Origin: JAJRWS01 sp039831705
GTDB taxonomy: Bacteria > Planctomycetota > Planctomycetia > Pirellulales > Lacipirellulaceae
NCBI GenBank assembly: GCA_039831705.1
Contig: JBDOMT010000209.1
Coordinates: 1 to 64,000, forward strand
Direction of reading: 5' to 3'
DNA: 64,000 bases
Shown here: positions 45,786 through 54,410 of the stretch, in pieces
How positions within the stretch are numbered: position 1 is the first letter of the stretch
Layout: each line of letters opens with the position of its first letter
Translations under genes and position numbers: made by a program
Notes under the pieces: model-generated
Seen by the model: only the letters and a program-made list of their open reading frames with translations
Told to the model about the DNA's origin: nothing
Database searches by the model: none

Positions 45786-46742
45786 TTAAACGGTTACCAT
45801 TAGCAGCACCAACATCCAGGCCGGCATGTAGAACAGGGTTGCACGCAATAATCGCCGTGCACTTGTATCGTCACGAAACCAGGCAAATCGCATTGCCAGA
45901 GCCAACTGCACCAGGCCCAATCCGACTGCCCAAAAACAATAAACGTGCGGACTGCCACTGGTGGGATTCAGGGCGGGCACCAGGCTGACAGGAATTAACA
46001 ACAGGGCACCTGCAATCGCCTGGGAACCACTACGTATGCCCGAGGGGTCGAGCACCGACAACATCTTGTGTCCACCGGCCGCGTAGTCGGTACGGTACAA
46101 CCAGTCAATCGCCATGAAGTGGGGGAATTGCCACAAGAATAACACTGCAGCTAAAGAGAGGGCCGTCAGATCGAACGGTGCACCGGTCGCAGCCCACCCC
46201 ATAAGTACTGGAATCGCTCCCGCAACCGCACCAACTGCCGTATTGAGAGAGGTCTTCGTCTTCAGCGGCGTGTAGACCACAACATAAACCAGCCAACTGG
46301 CCATTCCCAACAAGGCGGTCAAACCGTTGACTTGCCATAGTAGCCAGCCGATACCCAACACTAGCGTGAGCAGCGATAAGACTACCGCTTCCCCCTGAGC
46401 CACACGGCCTGTCGGTAAGGGCCGATTTGCAGTTCGTACCATAAGTGCATCGCGTTTACGTTCGATCCAACTATTGGCAACACTGGCACTGGCAGCCACG
46501 AGGGCTGTGCCGCCCAAAGCATGGACCACCAACCAAATATTCAAGGCGCGTGGCATTGCCACACATGCAGCCACCCCAGCAACAATCAATTCCAAAACCA
46601 CTATACGAGGCTTGGCCATTTCTAAGTAATCAGCCCCACGTGCCAGCCAGGGTACAGTGTGTGTCATCCGCACAGCGTGACCTGAACTCAACTGCGAACG
46701 GTCAATGGTCAAAACAGAAGGGCTACCCAACGGTGAACTCAC
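45786..46742 (-). CDS. ctaB: Protoheme IX farnesyltransferase (heme O synthase)
   Basis: The start is set at GTG 46740-46742: ggagg lies seven bases upstream and GTGA overlaps the ctaA stop. 318 residues. This UbiA-type membrane enzyme joins farnesyl diphosphate to heme B. The first Asp-rich site is NSWIERKRDALMVRTANRPLP, and the second catalytic region is WLYRTDYAAGGHKMLSV. About eight helices are visible. Its product is used by ctaA, encoded just upstream, to make heme A for the oxidase. Confidence 0.93.
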   Translation of the reverse strand: MSSPLGSPSVLTIDRSQLSSGHAVRMTHTVPWLARGADYLEMAKPRIVVLELIVAGVAACVAMPRALNIWLVVHALGGTALVAASASVANSWIERKRDALMVRTANRPLPTGRVAQGEAVVLSLLTLVLGIGWLLWQVNGLTALLGMASWLVYVVVYTPLKTKTSLNTAVGAVAGAIPVLMGWAATGAPFDLTALSLAAVLFLWQFPHFMAIDWLYRTDYAAGGHKMLSVLDPSGIRSGSQAIAGALLLIPVSLVPALNPTSGSPHVYCFWAVGLGLVQLALAMRFAWFRDDTSARRLLRATLFYMPAWMLVLLMVTV

Positions 46743-47980
46743 AGGACCACCTCCAGCCGTTGGTTTCCAGCCTGGTTCCAACACAACAGAAAATTGTGGA
46801 GTGTTTGAGATGTCAATGACTGACACTCAGAGGGTTCAATTTTCACCTGGCCCTTTACGTACTGGCGCTCCCCCTTTACGTACCGGCGATCCTTTGACAA
46901 CCTGCGAATAGCCAGCAAGGTAATACTCATGACCGTCACCCCAATGAGTGATCCTATGGCCACATGGCTGGTAATAATCACTGCCGGCAAAATTTCGACA
47001 GCCCGATTGAGATAGTTTTGTTCCCCGATGAACGGCGTGGTCCAAGCTGGTTGACCATACTTCACCCACCAGGTACATGCACCCAAACCTATTTGTACCG
47101 CAAAAAAACCTAGCAGACAGAGCGGTCCCAACAGGCCAATTTTAGCTTGTTGACCACGCCATAAAAGTAATCCCAGATAAAACAACAACAATCCGGCCAC
47201 CAACAAATGAAAATAAATGGCTGTTTGAAATGCAATGGAGGCTAGGTGCCCAGTCATGTGGGGTGTATGTCGCACGATCGCCCCCAGCACCAACTGTCCG
47301 TAAGCCAGACCGCTGGTCACCAAACCAACACGCACCAATTTTTGCAGTTGGAATACATTCGGCCCCGTAACATTCGACCCTGCGAACTGCTGACCTGCTG
47401 CATCCCGTCCCGTAGAAAACCCCGTTCCTACAGAAAACTCCGTCCCTGAAGAAAACCATGCGGGAGAGGTAAACACAACCATGGCCACACAAAGGGCAAA
47501 AAAGAGAGGACCCGTACAGCCGTGCAGTAGGGCCAACGCACGCGCCCCATTGTCATGTTCTACCGCCAAGAGAACTCGCATTCCTCCCAATACACCTTGC
47601 AGAATGACTCCAGCAAGTAAGGCCCAACTCAAACAACGCACCCAACGACGCAACTCCGTCCGAGAGAAAACCAAGACCAGCCCAATGGCTAAAAACCCAA
47701 CCAGAGCGCCCAACAGACGGTGACCATGTTCAATAAACTTTTCCCCGGCTGCCTGAAACCACGGATAAATGAGCATGAAATGGCCATCCGAAGTTAGCCA
47801 GTCGCGAAAAGCCATACCAGAATTCGTCGTGGTCACCAAACCGCCCACCCAAACCAACGGAAAAGTCGCGCAGGCCAACAACCATGCCCATCGATGGGGC
47901 CAAGGGGACGGTCGGCGCTGGGACACGGTATTTCGGTGTTTCTGTAATTCAGTATTTCGGTGGTGTGTATTCTCTAACAT
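46739..47980 (-). CDS. ctaA: Heme A synthase (CtaA/COX15)
   Basis: 413 residues with eight helices in two four-helix halves. Conserved heme-binding histidines and the active-site Glu appear as FIEHGHRLLGALVG, ALLHGCTGPLFFAL, YFHLLVAGLLLFYLG and SHVAIGSLIGV. The enzyme oxidises heme O to heme A. Residues 3-20 (a HHRNTELQKHRN-rich stretch) are coded by an intergenic-type repeat arm, so the true start might be a little downstream; GTG 47926 is an alternative. Two short in-frame repeats (RYVKG, QYVKG) precede the stop. Confidence 0.9.
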   Translation of the reverse strand: MLENTHHRNTELQKHRNTVSQRRPSPWPHRWAWLLACATFPLVWVGGLVTTTNSGMAFRDWLTSDGHFMLIYPWFQAAGEKFIEHGHRLLGALVGFLAIGLVLVFSRTELRRWVRCLSWALLAGVILQGVLGGMRVLLAVEHDNGARALALLHGCTGPLFFALCVAMVVFTSPAWFSSGTEFSVGTGFSTGRDAAGQQFAGSNVTGPNVFQLQKLVRVGLVTSGLAYGQLVLGAIVRHTPHMTGHLASIAFQTAIYFHLLVAGLLLFYLGLLLWRGQQAKIGLLGPLCLLGFFAVQIGLGACTWWVKYGQPAWTTPFIGEQNYLNRAVEILPAVIITSHVAIGSLIGVTVMSITLLAIRRLSKDRRYVKGERQYVKGQVKIEPSECQSLTSQTLHNFLLCWNQAGNQRLEVVL

Positions 47981-48050
47981 ATTACTGAATTACTGAAACA
48001 CTGAATTACTGAAACACTGAACTACTGAAACACCGAACTACTGAACCACC
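47932..48050. repeat. Repeat of attactgaa / ttcagtaat units spanning ctaA start and coxA stop
   Basis: Right part 47981-48050 consists of alternating actgaattactgaaac units on the plus strand; the left part (about 47932-47968) is the inverted, diverged version (ttctgtaattcagtatttcgg). On the minus strand the right part contains the coxA TAG stop (VVQ-stop) and the spacer, and the left part codes the N-terminus of CtaA. Confidence 0.88.
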
Positions 48051-49816
48051 GGCGGTGGCTGGGTCTGTGGGTAATAATCTTCTTCCACTTCGGGTGATCC
48101 GTATTCGTAAGGACCCCGATAAATCACCGGTTGAAAATCAAAATTGCCATGCCCGGGTGGACTCGGCGCTTGCCATTCCAAACCATTGGAATGCCAAGGA
48201 TTCCGGCCTGCCCTGGGCCCAAAAAACATGCTCCAAAAAAAGTTCACGAAGAAAACAATCTGTAAGCCAACCAGTAAGAACGCACAGTAGCTCATGAATT
48301 GGTTCAATTCCAATAAATTGCTGAATGTTTCATAGTGATAAGGGTCTGCCAATCTGCGAGGAAAACCTTTCATGCCCAAAATGTGCATTGGGTAGAACAC
48401 ACAGTTCATCAGGATAAACGTTGCCGCGAAGTGGACTTTGCCCCAGGAGTCGTTCATCATTCGACCAAACATTTTGGGGAACCAATAGTAGATCGCACCA
48501 AAAACAGCCATCGCCGTTCCGCAGAACAGCACGTAATGAAAATGAGCTACAATGAAGTAAGTATCATGAATAAAGATATCGACCGGCGTAGCTGCCATGA
48601 AAATGCCCGAAAGTCCTCCGATGATAAACATCGAGACAAACGACAAAGCAAAGAGCATGGGTGTTGTGTACTGAATTTTCCCACCCCAGATAGTGCCGAG
48701 CCAGTTGAATGTTTTAATTGCACTGGGAAGAGCAATCATCATGGTGGAAACCATGAACGTCATGCCCAAGGCCGCATTCATACCCGATACAAACATGTGG
48801 TGTCCCCACACGATAAAACCAAGCCCTGCAATACCGCTGATTGAATAGACCATTGGCTTGTAGCCAAACAGAGGTTTACGGGCAAAGCAACTGATGATAT
48901 CCGAAACCATACCCATCGCCGGCAGAATCATGATGTAAACGGCCGGATGACTGTAGAACCAGAATAAATGCTGCCAGAGCAATGGCTGACCTCCCCCGGA
49001 AGCAACCATGGCATTGCCTGCAGTGGCTCCAGCCGGAAGAAAAAATCCAGTACCCAACACACGGTCACCCAACTGCATCAAACCGGCTGCTGTAAGCACG
49101 GGCAGTGCAAAAGCTTGCAAGATGGCAGTAATGAACATCGACCAAATAGTCATGGGTAATCGGAACATGGTCATACCAGGAGCGCGCATCTGGATGATCG
49201 TGGTCATGTAATTGACCGAGCCGAGCATCGAAGAGATACCGACCAAGGTCAGCCCCAATAGCCACAGCGTTTGCCCATTCAAACTACCGGGTGCGGCATC
49301 CTGAAGTACCGAAAGAGGCGGATACGAAGTCCACCCCCCCTGGGCGGCACCTCCCTCCACAAAAAAGCTCGACCCCATGAACAGGAACGCCGGCCACATG
49401 AACCAGTAACTGAGCATATTAAGCACAGGAAAGGCCATATCGTCGGCCCCAATCATTAACGGTATTAAGAAATTTCCAAACGCACCCGCCAGTACTGGAA
49501 TAATCACAAAGAAGATCATAATCGATGCGTGCATGGTCACCAGCATCGTGTAGTTTTCTGGCGCGATCTGTCCCCCCTCAGGTGAAGCCAACCATTCACC
49601 CAATAAGGGCATCGAGCGCCAAGGAAATGCCAATTGCCAGCGTATCCCCAGAGCTAACATGCCGCCCACAATGAACCAGATGAGCGTACTAAACAAAAAT
49701 TGGAGCCCAATGATTTTGTGGTCCAGCGAAAACACATAAGTTTTCAAAAACCCAGCCGTATGGGCATGCGCGCCTTCGGCGGAAGTGTAATGGGCATCGG
49801 TAGTGACAGTACTCAT
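48038..49816 (-). CDS. coxA: Cytochrome c oxidase subunit I, A2-type heme-copper oxidase
   Basis: 592 residues, catalytic subunit that reduces O2 to water and pumps protons. Ligands by position: His96 and His427 for heme a, His425 for heme a3, His290, His339 and His340 for CuB, with Tyr294 in the crosslinked HPAVY motif. Residues 288-289 are Tyr-Ser just before His290 (WFYSHPAVY), and the E278/E286 of A1 enzymes is absent, so this is type A2. Lys368 (ALPSAIKTF) marks the K channel and Asp126 (IGADDMAFP) the D channel. The C-terminus and stop codon (VVQ-stop) are formed by an intergenic-type repeat. Follows coxB by about 90 bases. Confidence 0.97.
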   Translation of the reverse strand: MSTVTTDAHYTSAEGAHAHTAGFLKTYVFSLDHKIIGLQFLFSTLIWFIVGGMLALGIRWQLAFPWRSMPLLGEWLASPEGGQIAPENYTMLVTMHASIMIFFVIIPVLAGAFGNFLIPLMIGADDMAFPVLNMLSYWFMWPAFLFMGSSFFVEGGAAQGGWTSYPPLSVLQDAAPGSLNGQTLWLLGLTLVGISSMLGSVNYMTTIIQMRAPGMTMFRLPMTIWSMFITAILQAFALPVLTAAGLMQLGDRVLGTGFFLPAGATAGNAMVASGGGQPLLWQHLFWFYSHPAVYIMILPAMGMVSDIISCFARKPLFGYKPMVYSISGIAGLGFIVWGHHMFVSGMNAALGMTFMVSTMMIALPSAIKTFNWLGTIWGGKIQYTTPMLFALSFVSMFIIGGLSGIFMAATPVDIFIHDTYFIVAHFHYVLFCGTAMAVFGAIYYWFPKMFGRMMNDSWGKVHFAATFILMNCVFYPMHILGMKGFPRRLADPYHYETFSNLLELNQFMSYCAFLLVGLQIVFFVNFFWSMFFGPRAGRNPWHSNGLEWQAPSPPGHGNFDFQPVIYRGPYEYGSPEVEEDYYPQTQPPPVVQ

Positions 49817-49835
49817 GGCTTCTTAATGTAAGGGT

Positions 49836-49920
49836 TATGTTTCGGTGTTTCGGTGGTGTACTTTTTCTACTGAATTACTGAACTACTGAACTACTGAACT
49901 ACCGAACTACCGAACTACCG
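49836..49920. repeat. Repeat of ctgaacta units spanning coxB stop
   Basis: Plus-strand units ctgaattactgaactactgaactactgaactaccgaactacc (49871-49920) with an inverted, shorter version (tgtttcggtgtttcggtgg) at about 49838-49857. On the minus strand the last unit codes the end of coxB (VVR-stop). A sister of the repeat at 47932-48050. Confidence 0.88.
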
Positions 49921-50680
49921 GTGGGTCAGCGAGAACTTTGTTTTGCTCTTGCCGAAATGTCTCTAATTGTGCGTCAAAATCAGCTCGTGTCACAAAATGC
50001 ACTCGGCCCTTCATCTTGTAATGTCCCCAGCCACATAGCTCGGCACAGACGATATCGAACTGCCCTTCTTGCTTGGCCTTAAACCACATGGACTGGTCCA
50101 TGCCTGGAACCACGTCTTGCTTAAGTCGCATATTGGGTAAGAAGAAACTGTGGAGCACATCCGCACTGGTAATGCGCAGCAACACCTGCTCATCCACTGG
50201 CAAGTACAGATTGCCATCAGTACGAACAATGTCATCACGGGTGTACAATTCGCCATCAGGTCCCGGATAACGAAAATCCCAATTGAATTGACGTCCGGTC
50301 ACCTCGACGATGGGAAGCAAACCGGGTGTCCGCATTTTGGCCTCGGCCCATGCATCCATTTGGTAAATAGCAATGAACAACAGGGTCACGGCGGGCAGAA
50401 TGGTCCAAACCACCTCCAGAGAATGGCTCCCATGGGAGTATTTCACCGGTTGCTTATTGGTACCTGCTTCATACTTCCAGGAAAAATAGACGAATACCAA
50501 CTGCGTACCGATAAAGACAATTCCGGTGAGCCACAAGATAAACATGAACAGGCTGTCAATTTTGTGACCCTGCTCCGACACATCGCGCGGCAGCCAAATA
50601 TTGTAATATGGCGCCACCACGAAAGTGGCAACCCCACCGATCGGCACCAGCAGAAATAACAAACTCCAGAATCGATTCAC
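49907..50680 (-). CDS. coxB: Cytochrome c oxidase subunit II
   Basis: 257 residues from GTG 50678-50680 with agagg upstream. Two helices (WSLLFLLVPIGGVATFVV and FMFILWLTGIVFIGTQLVFVYF), then the cupredoxin domain. The CuA site is His in LHSFFLPNMR and CAELCGWGHYKM (two Cys, His and Met). There is no C-terminal cytochrome c domain, unlike caa3 enzymes, so a separate donor is needed; the diheme and octaheme cytochromes and amicyanin-like proteins upstream are candidates. The stop is inside a repeat array. Confidence 0.95.
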   Translation of the reverse strand: MNRFWSLLFLLVPIGGVATFVVAPYYNIWLPRDVSEQGHKIDSLFMFILWLTGIVFIGTQLVFVYFSWKYEAGTNKQPVKYSHGSHSLEVVWTILPAVTLLFIAIYQMDAWAEAKMRTPGLLPIVEVTGRQFNWDFRYPGPDGELYTRDDIVRTDGNLYLPVDEQVLLRITSADVLHSFFLPNMRLKQDVVPGMDQSMWFKAKQEGQFDIVCAELCGWGHYKMKGRVHFVTRADFDAQLETFRQEQNKVLADPPVVR

Positions 50681-50738
50681 TTGAAACCTCTACTTAACGG
50701 GCTCTGCTTAGTTCTAATTCGCAATATTCCGCAATTTC

Positions 50739-52103
50739 TTAATTCGCAATATTCTGTGCGTTGACAGGTAATGCACGTTGCGGCTGACTGGGCCCTTCGT
50801 AGGGCAGCGACAGCACATAGTCGACCACGTTCCAAATTTCCACATCGGTCAATGTTCCCTTGGCGCCGAGACTCGCTGGCCCACTTCCAGGCATAGGTGT
50901 TCCAGGGATTCCCGCATGGACCCGTCGGTAAATATCGAGCGGTCGTCTTCCGCCCCGGTAAATACCTTTGCGTAAATTACGTGGAATCGCGTTTCTCACG
51001 GGATACAATCTGGCAGCAACCGTCTCTCGAACAGCAAGAACCTTCACATCTGTCGCCAATCGCTCTCGCCCTGCTGCATCCAGGTCACTCGTTCCTTGAT
51101 TTTCATTGACCCTCTCTAACAACAAAGCCGTATCATCCTGAAATTTTTTATTCGATTTGTTCCAGATATCCTGGTCGTCTCGTTGACCATCTCCCAAAGC
51201 CGTAGGACCATGACACTTCAGACAGTTCGCCTTGTTACCATAGAACAACGCACGCCCCAGTTCGACCGAAGCAGCTATCTCTTCCGCCGTACGATTTTCC
51301 TGAGGCAGTTGAGCTTCCTCTGCTTGAATGACATTCTCGGCTGACGCTCCCCAATCGCTGGCTATTTCGGCAAGAATTTCCTGAATCACCCCACGTTGTT
51401 CCTGGTCACTGACCGGATCAAAGGGAATTCGCTCACCATCTTCTTCTCCCAGCTCTTCGGCGACATAGTTAATCAACTCTGTCTCCATCTGGCCACGCAT
51501 ACTCAGGTACTTCACGTACTCAACCAGTGTTTCTATTTCTGAAGAGGGCAACAATGCAAACGAAGGCATCGCCGTGCCGGGAACACCGTGATAGAGGACT
51601 GCATACAAATCCTTATCGGTTGGCTTGGTCGCATTGTAAGTCGATTTGAACTTGTAGGTTCCAGCTCGGTAATCGCGTGGATAGGGATTCAAAAAACGGG
51701 CAGTCGGTCCGCGGCCATCTCCTGTAACACCGTGACAGTGAACGCAATGTTTACGATACAGACCATAGACGGACCCCTCTTCGCCGCTCCAGGCTGGCCC
51801 GGCGGCAAGCTTCAATTGGCTTTGATCGAGACCCGTTTCAGGCATCGCAAAAGGCTCATCGGGAGTGCCGAACAAAGCACCCAGCACATCGGCGATTTCC
51901 TGTTGGTATGCAGGCGCAGTCTCTAAAGAGACCATCTGCACCATATTCAAACGAAATTCCGGAGGCTGAGATTGTTCGCAACCTGTCAACAACAGAAACA
52001 ACCCCATTCCAACAATATATGGAACGACAATAAAATATCGATTCATGCCGGTCCGCTGGAGCATCGATTTCATTCCACTTACCATCATTTGCTTTAGCTT
52101 CAT
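50739..52103 (-). CDS. Diheme cytochrome c lipoprotein
   Basis: 454 residues. The start could be any of the ATGs at 52103, 52073 or 52046; all leave a signal with lipobox LTGC (Cys42), so it is an outer-face membrane lipoprotein. Two CxxCH motifs bind heme: CVHCH at 120-124 and CLKCH at 294-298, each followed by the distal methionine pattern (PGTAMPSF, TPMPGSG). Between them is a charged helical stretch. It is placed just before coxB, so it likely hands electrons to CuA. The spacer to coxB (50705-50754) repeats aattcgcaatattc, and the stop lies in it. Confidence 0.9.
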   Translation of the reverse strand: MKLKQMMVSGMKSMLQRTGMNRYFIVVPYIVGMGLFLLLTGCEQSQPPEFRLNMVQMVSLETAPAYQQEIADVLGALFGTPDEPFAMPETGLDQSQLKLAAGPAWSGEEGSVYGLYRKHCVHCHGVTGDGRGPTARFLNPYPRDYRAGTYKFKSTYNATKPTDKDLYAVLYHGVPGTAMPSFALLPSSEIETLVEYVKYLSMRGQMETELINYVAEELGEEDGERIPFDPVSDQEQRGVIQEILAEIASDWGASAENVIQAEEAQLPQENRTAEEIAASVELGRALFYGNKANCLKCHGPTALGDGQRDDQDIWNKSNKKFQDDTALLLERVNENQGTSDLDAAGRERLATDVKVLAVRETVAARLYPVRNAIPRNLRKGIYRGGRRPLDIYRRVHAGIPGTPMPGSGPASLGAKGTLTDVEIWNVVDYVLSLPYEGPSQPQRALPVNAQNIAN

Positions 52104-52165
52104 CTAAATTAAATAGGAGCTTAGATGTTAGTTAATTTGTTATTACTCTCAGTTAAAAAAAAGTG

Positions 52166-52327
52166 AACCGCTAATAAACGCTAATTGACGCTAATGGAAG
52201 ATAGTGATAATCACACAGGTGGCAGATTTAGCCAATTGCATGAATTCTGCTTTCACATCCACCTTCAACTGTCAAAATAATACTTACATTGTAATAAATT
52301 AGCGTTTATGAGCGTTAATTAGCGGTT
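52166..52327. repeat. Inverted repeat of ccgctaat/attagcg units
   Basis: The left arm 52166-52194 (aaccgctaataaacgctaat...) pairs with the right arm 52299-52327 (...gagcgttaattagcggtt), about 105 bases apart. It is related to the hairpin at 22198-22269. It lies between the copper lipoprotein and the diheme cytochrome. Confidence 0.82.
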
Positions 52328-52386
52328 CCTCTTTCTTTCCGTCGTGAACAGTTGCGATAATTTCGGCAGCCATCTAACACCAATAT

Positions 52387-53298
52387 CTACCCGCCAAACG
52401 CCTCGGCGGGCACATCGATTGCAATTTCTTTAACTTCATCAGGTTCCAGCTTGATTTTGATTCGTCCCTTGTTCGACCAATTCAATTCCTTTGCCGCGGG
52501 CGAGGACAGCACCAACGATCCACTTCGGCCTGCTGCACTTTCATGCCAAACTTGGAATTCCAATTCTTCGCCCGCAGGCAGGTTAGCAATTTCAAAAGTT
52601 CCATCAGCGGCCGTAACAGCCACATAAGCATTTTCTCGTGGCAGATAGTAAGCCACCATCCAAGGGTGAATGCTACAACGTACCGCTTGCGGCACCGCCT
52701 CTTCCTTCTGTGGTACAAAAGTCAACGATTGTCCCGCAGGAATCGTTTGATTGAAACTATTTTTGCCTTCGATATTCGTGTTGTGGCCTACACCATCACT
52801 ATTTTTCAGCTCCAACGCCTGCCCCACGCCAACTGGTAAAACGTGGGTCAAAAATCGACATGCTTTTTGATCGAATACAACCGGTTCATCCGAGAGATTC
52901 GCCAACTCGTGTATGCGTGAAGATTTACGCAGAAAAATTGCCACATTGGCAATCCCCTGAGTCGAACCGTCTACCAACAGAGTCTCCTGCAGGGGCGCGG
53001 ATCCACCCGGGGCACAAGTCGCTAGATCTTTATTGGCCGCATAAGGAGACATCTTGGGGGGGTCGCCCACAAAAGTAAAACGCCCTTTAAGCGTAGCCCA
53101 ACCGGTACCGGTCGAAGCCGCAACGGGGGAATCCACCGATGTGCCCTCTCCTGCTCCAAACGACGAACGAATTTTCTCCAAAGCAGCCGTGTTCGCTACC
53201 GGCCCCAACTCGGGAGGCCGGCTACATCCACAGACGACTGCCATCAGCAGAACACCGCCCCACAGGCAACCCTTTTGTCGAAATACTTTCGGCATCAT
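52387..53298 (-). CDS. Amicyanin-like copper lipoprotein with Cna-B-like tail (second paralog)
   Basis: 303 residues. The signal ends VCGC, a plausible lipobox (Cys25). It is paralogous to the upstream gene. A beta-domain holds the blue-copper pattern His172 (GVGHNTN), Cys208, His211 and Met214 (CSIHPWM), the C-x2-H-x2-M spacing of amicyanin. A C-terminal carboxypeptidase-regulatory-like beta-sandwich follows (GTFEIANLPAGEELEFQVWHE). Its ATG overlaps the upstream TAA stop by one base (TAATG). Probably a periplasmic or outer-face electron carrier or copper store; the copper site is predicted, not shown. Confidence 0.78.
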   Translation of the reverse strand: MMPKVFRQKGCLWGGVLLMAVVCGCSRPPELGPVANTAALEKIRSSFGAGEGTSVDSPVAASTGTGWATLKGRFTFVGDPPKMSPYAANKDLATCAPGGSAPLQETLLVDGSTQGIANVAIFLRKSSRIHELANLSDEPVVFDQKACRFLTHVLPVGVGQALELKNSDGVGHNTNIEGKNSFNQTIPAGQSLTFVPQKEEAVPQAVRCSIHPWMVAYYLPRENAYVAVTAADGTFEIANLPAGEELEFQVWHESAAGRSGSLVLSSPAAKELNWSNKGRIKIKLEPDEVKEIAIDVPAEAFGG

Positions 53299-54134
53299 TA
53301 CTTTCCTAGTACCGAGGGTGCTACTTGGATCTCACCCAGATCGAGCGTATCGCCTGCGGGGATCGTTAGTTTAACCAAACCTTTCCTGCTGGTCTCATCA
53401 CTTCCGACCTTGAGCTTACGCAAATTGCCTTTCGCTTCATGCCAAAATCGAAATTCGTGTTTACCAGCAGGTATGTTTTTAATTTCAAAGCTTCCATCTT
53501 TACCAGACACGACCATGTAGGGATTGTCACGAACCAATACCTGAGCTCCCATCCATGGGTGGACATTGCAGGCAAAGGGTGATGGATACGATTCCGATTT
53601 GGTGAAGTTTTTAATCAGTGGGGAATCATTAGAAATCAAATCGTTAAACTTAGAGTTTTTCATCAGTGCCTGAGCATTGGTATTGTGCCCAATACCCACA
53701 TCCGAATTGCGAATCTCCAGCGGCTGTTTGGTATACACGGTCAGCGCATGAGGCTCAAAGCGACAGCCCTTGTTATCCAACACCACAGGCTTTCCGGCCA
53801 ACTTGTCGTAGTCCGCATGAACGTCGACTGATTTACCCCTTTTGAGATATAGGTAGACGAACACATTGGCCAATCCACCCTTGTCACCTACGACCAACTC
53901 CTCATCGACGATTGTGTGCTTTCCGCAAAACTCCACGTCTTTGGTAACAGATATGTCTTTTGGCTCACCAGCATCATCCGTGTATACCAGTCGCCCTTGG
54001 AGTGATCCCCAATCGGCTCCCTGTACGGAAAGCCCTTGTGTCAAAAAAGAGCTGACAAGCAAACAGACACATGCCACGAAACCCATCGACAACTGCGGAA
54101 AACTACGCCTTGCGTTAACTAATTGCTTCATCAT
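53298..54134 (-). CDS. Amicyanin-like copper protein with Cna-B-like tail (first paralog)
   Basis: The start is set at the ATG at 54132-54134, with aggag seven bases upstream. 278 residues. A signal peptide (FVACVCLLVSSFLTQGLSVQG) precedes a domain with candidate copper ligands His150 (VGIGHNTN), Cys189, His192 and Met195 (CNVHPWM). Additional Cys70, His73 and Cys124 might add a disulfide or second site. The C-terminal GSFEIKNIPAGKHEFRFWHE segment is a carboxypeptidase-regulatory-like fold. It follows the octaheme cytochrome by 276 bases and is coupled to its paralog. Confidence 0.78.
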   Translation of the reverse strand: MMKQLVNARRSFPQLSMGFVACVCLLVSSFLTQGLSVQGADWGSLQGRLVYTDDAGEPKDISVTKDVEFCGKHTIVDEELVVGDKGGLANVFVYLYLKRGKSVDVHADYDKLAGKPVVLDNKGCRFEPHALTVYTKQPLEIRNSDVGIGHNTNAQALMKNSKFNDLISNDSPLIKNFTKSESYPSPFACNVHPWMGAQVLVRDNPYMVVSGKDGSFEIKNIPAGKHEFRFWHEAKGNLRKLKVGSDETSRKGLVKLTIPAGDTLDLGEIQVAPSVLGK

Positions 54135-54202
54135 TTTCTTACTCCTAGTCATTGTCAATTTTTCAGTGCTAGTTGAACTCAATTGCTATAAACGATTTTA
54201 TT

Positions 54203-54372
54203 TTTGACGGGATGAACAGGACAAACAAACTTACTTAGGATCAATCCTGTACATCAGTTGAAAATCTTGTTGTCTCCCAAACCGCTCAACAGCCTATAAC
54301 ATATTGAGTTTACGAACTAAAAAATCAATCCTTGAATTCCTTATCCTGTAAATCCTGTTAATCTTGTCAGAA
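54203..54372. repeat. Inverted repeat of aggat/atcct units
   Basis: Left arm about 54203-54230 (ttgacgggatgaacaggaca) and right arm 54343-54372 (atcctgtaaatcctgttaat), imperfectly complementary. It is related to the array at 16700-16853. It sits between the octaheme cytochrome and the copper proteins. Confidence 0.65.
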
Positions 54373-54410
54373 TTTTTCCGAATAAGATCATCGACAAAAC
54401 CATTTTAGTG

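Noticed and set aside
46743..46826. Upstream GTG start for heme O synthase
   Set aside because: It would overlap ctaA by 88 bases; GTG at 46742 has a strong ggagg at the right distance.
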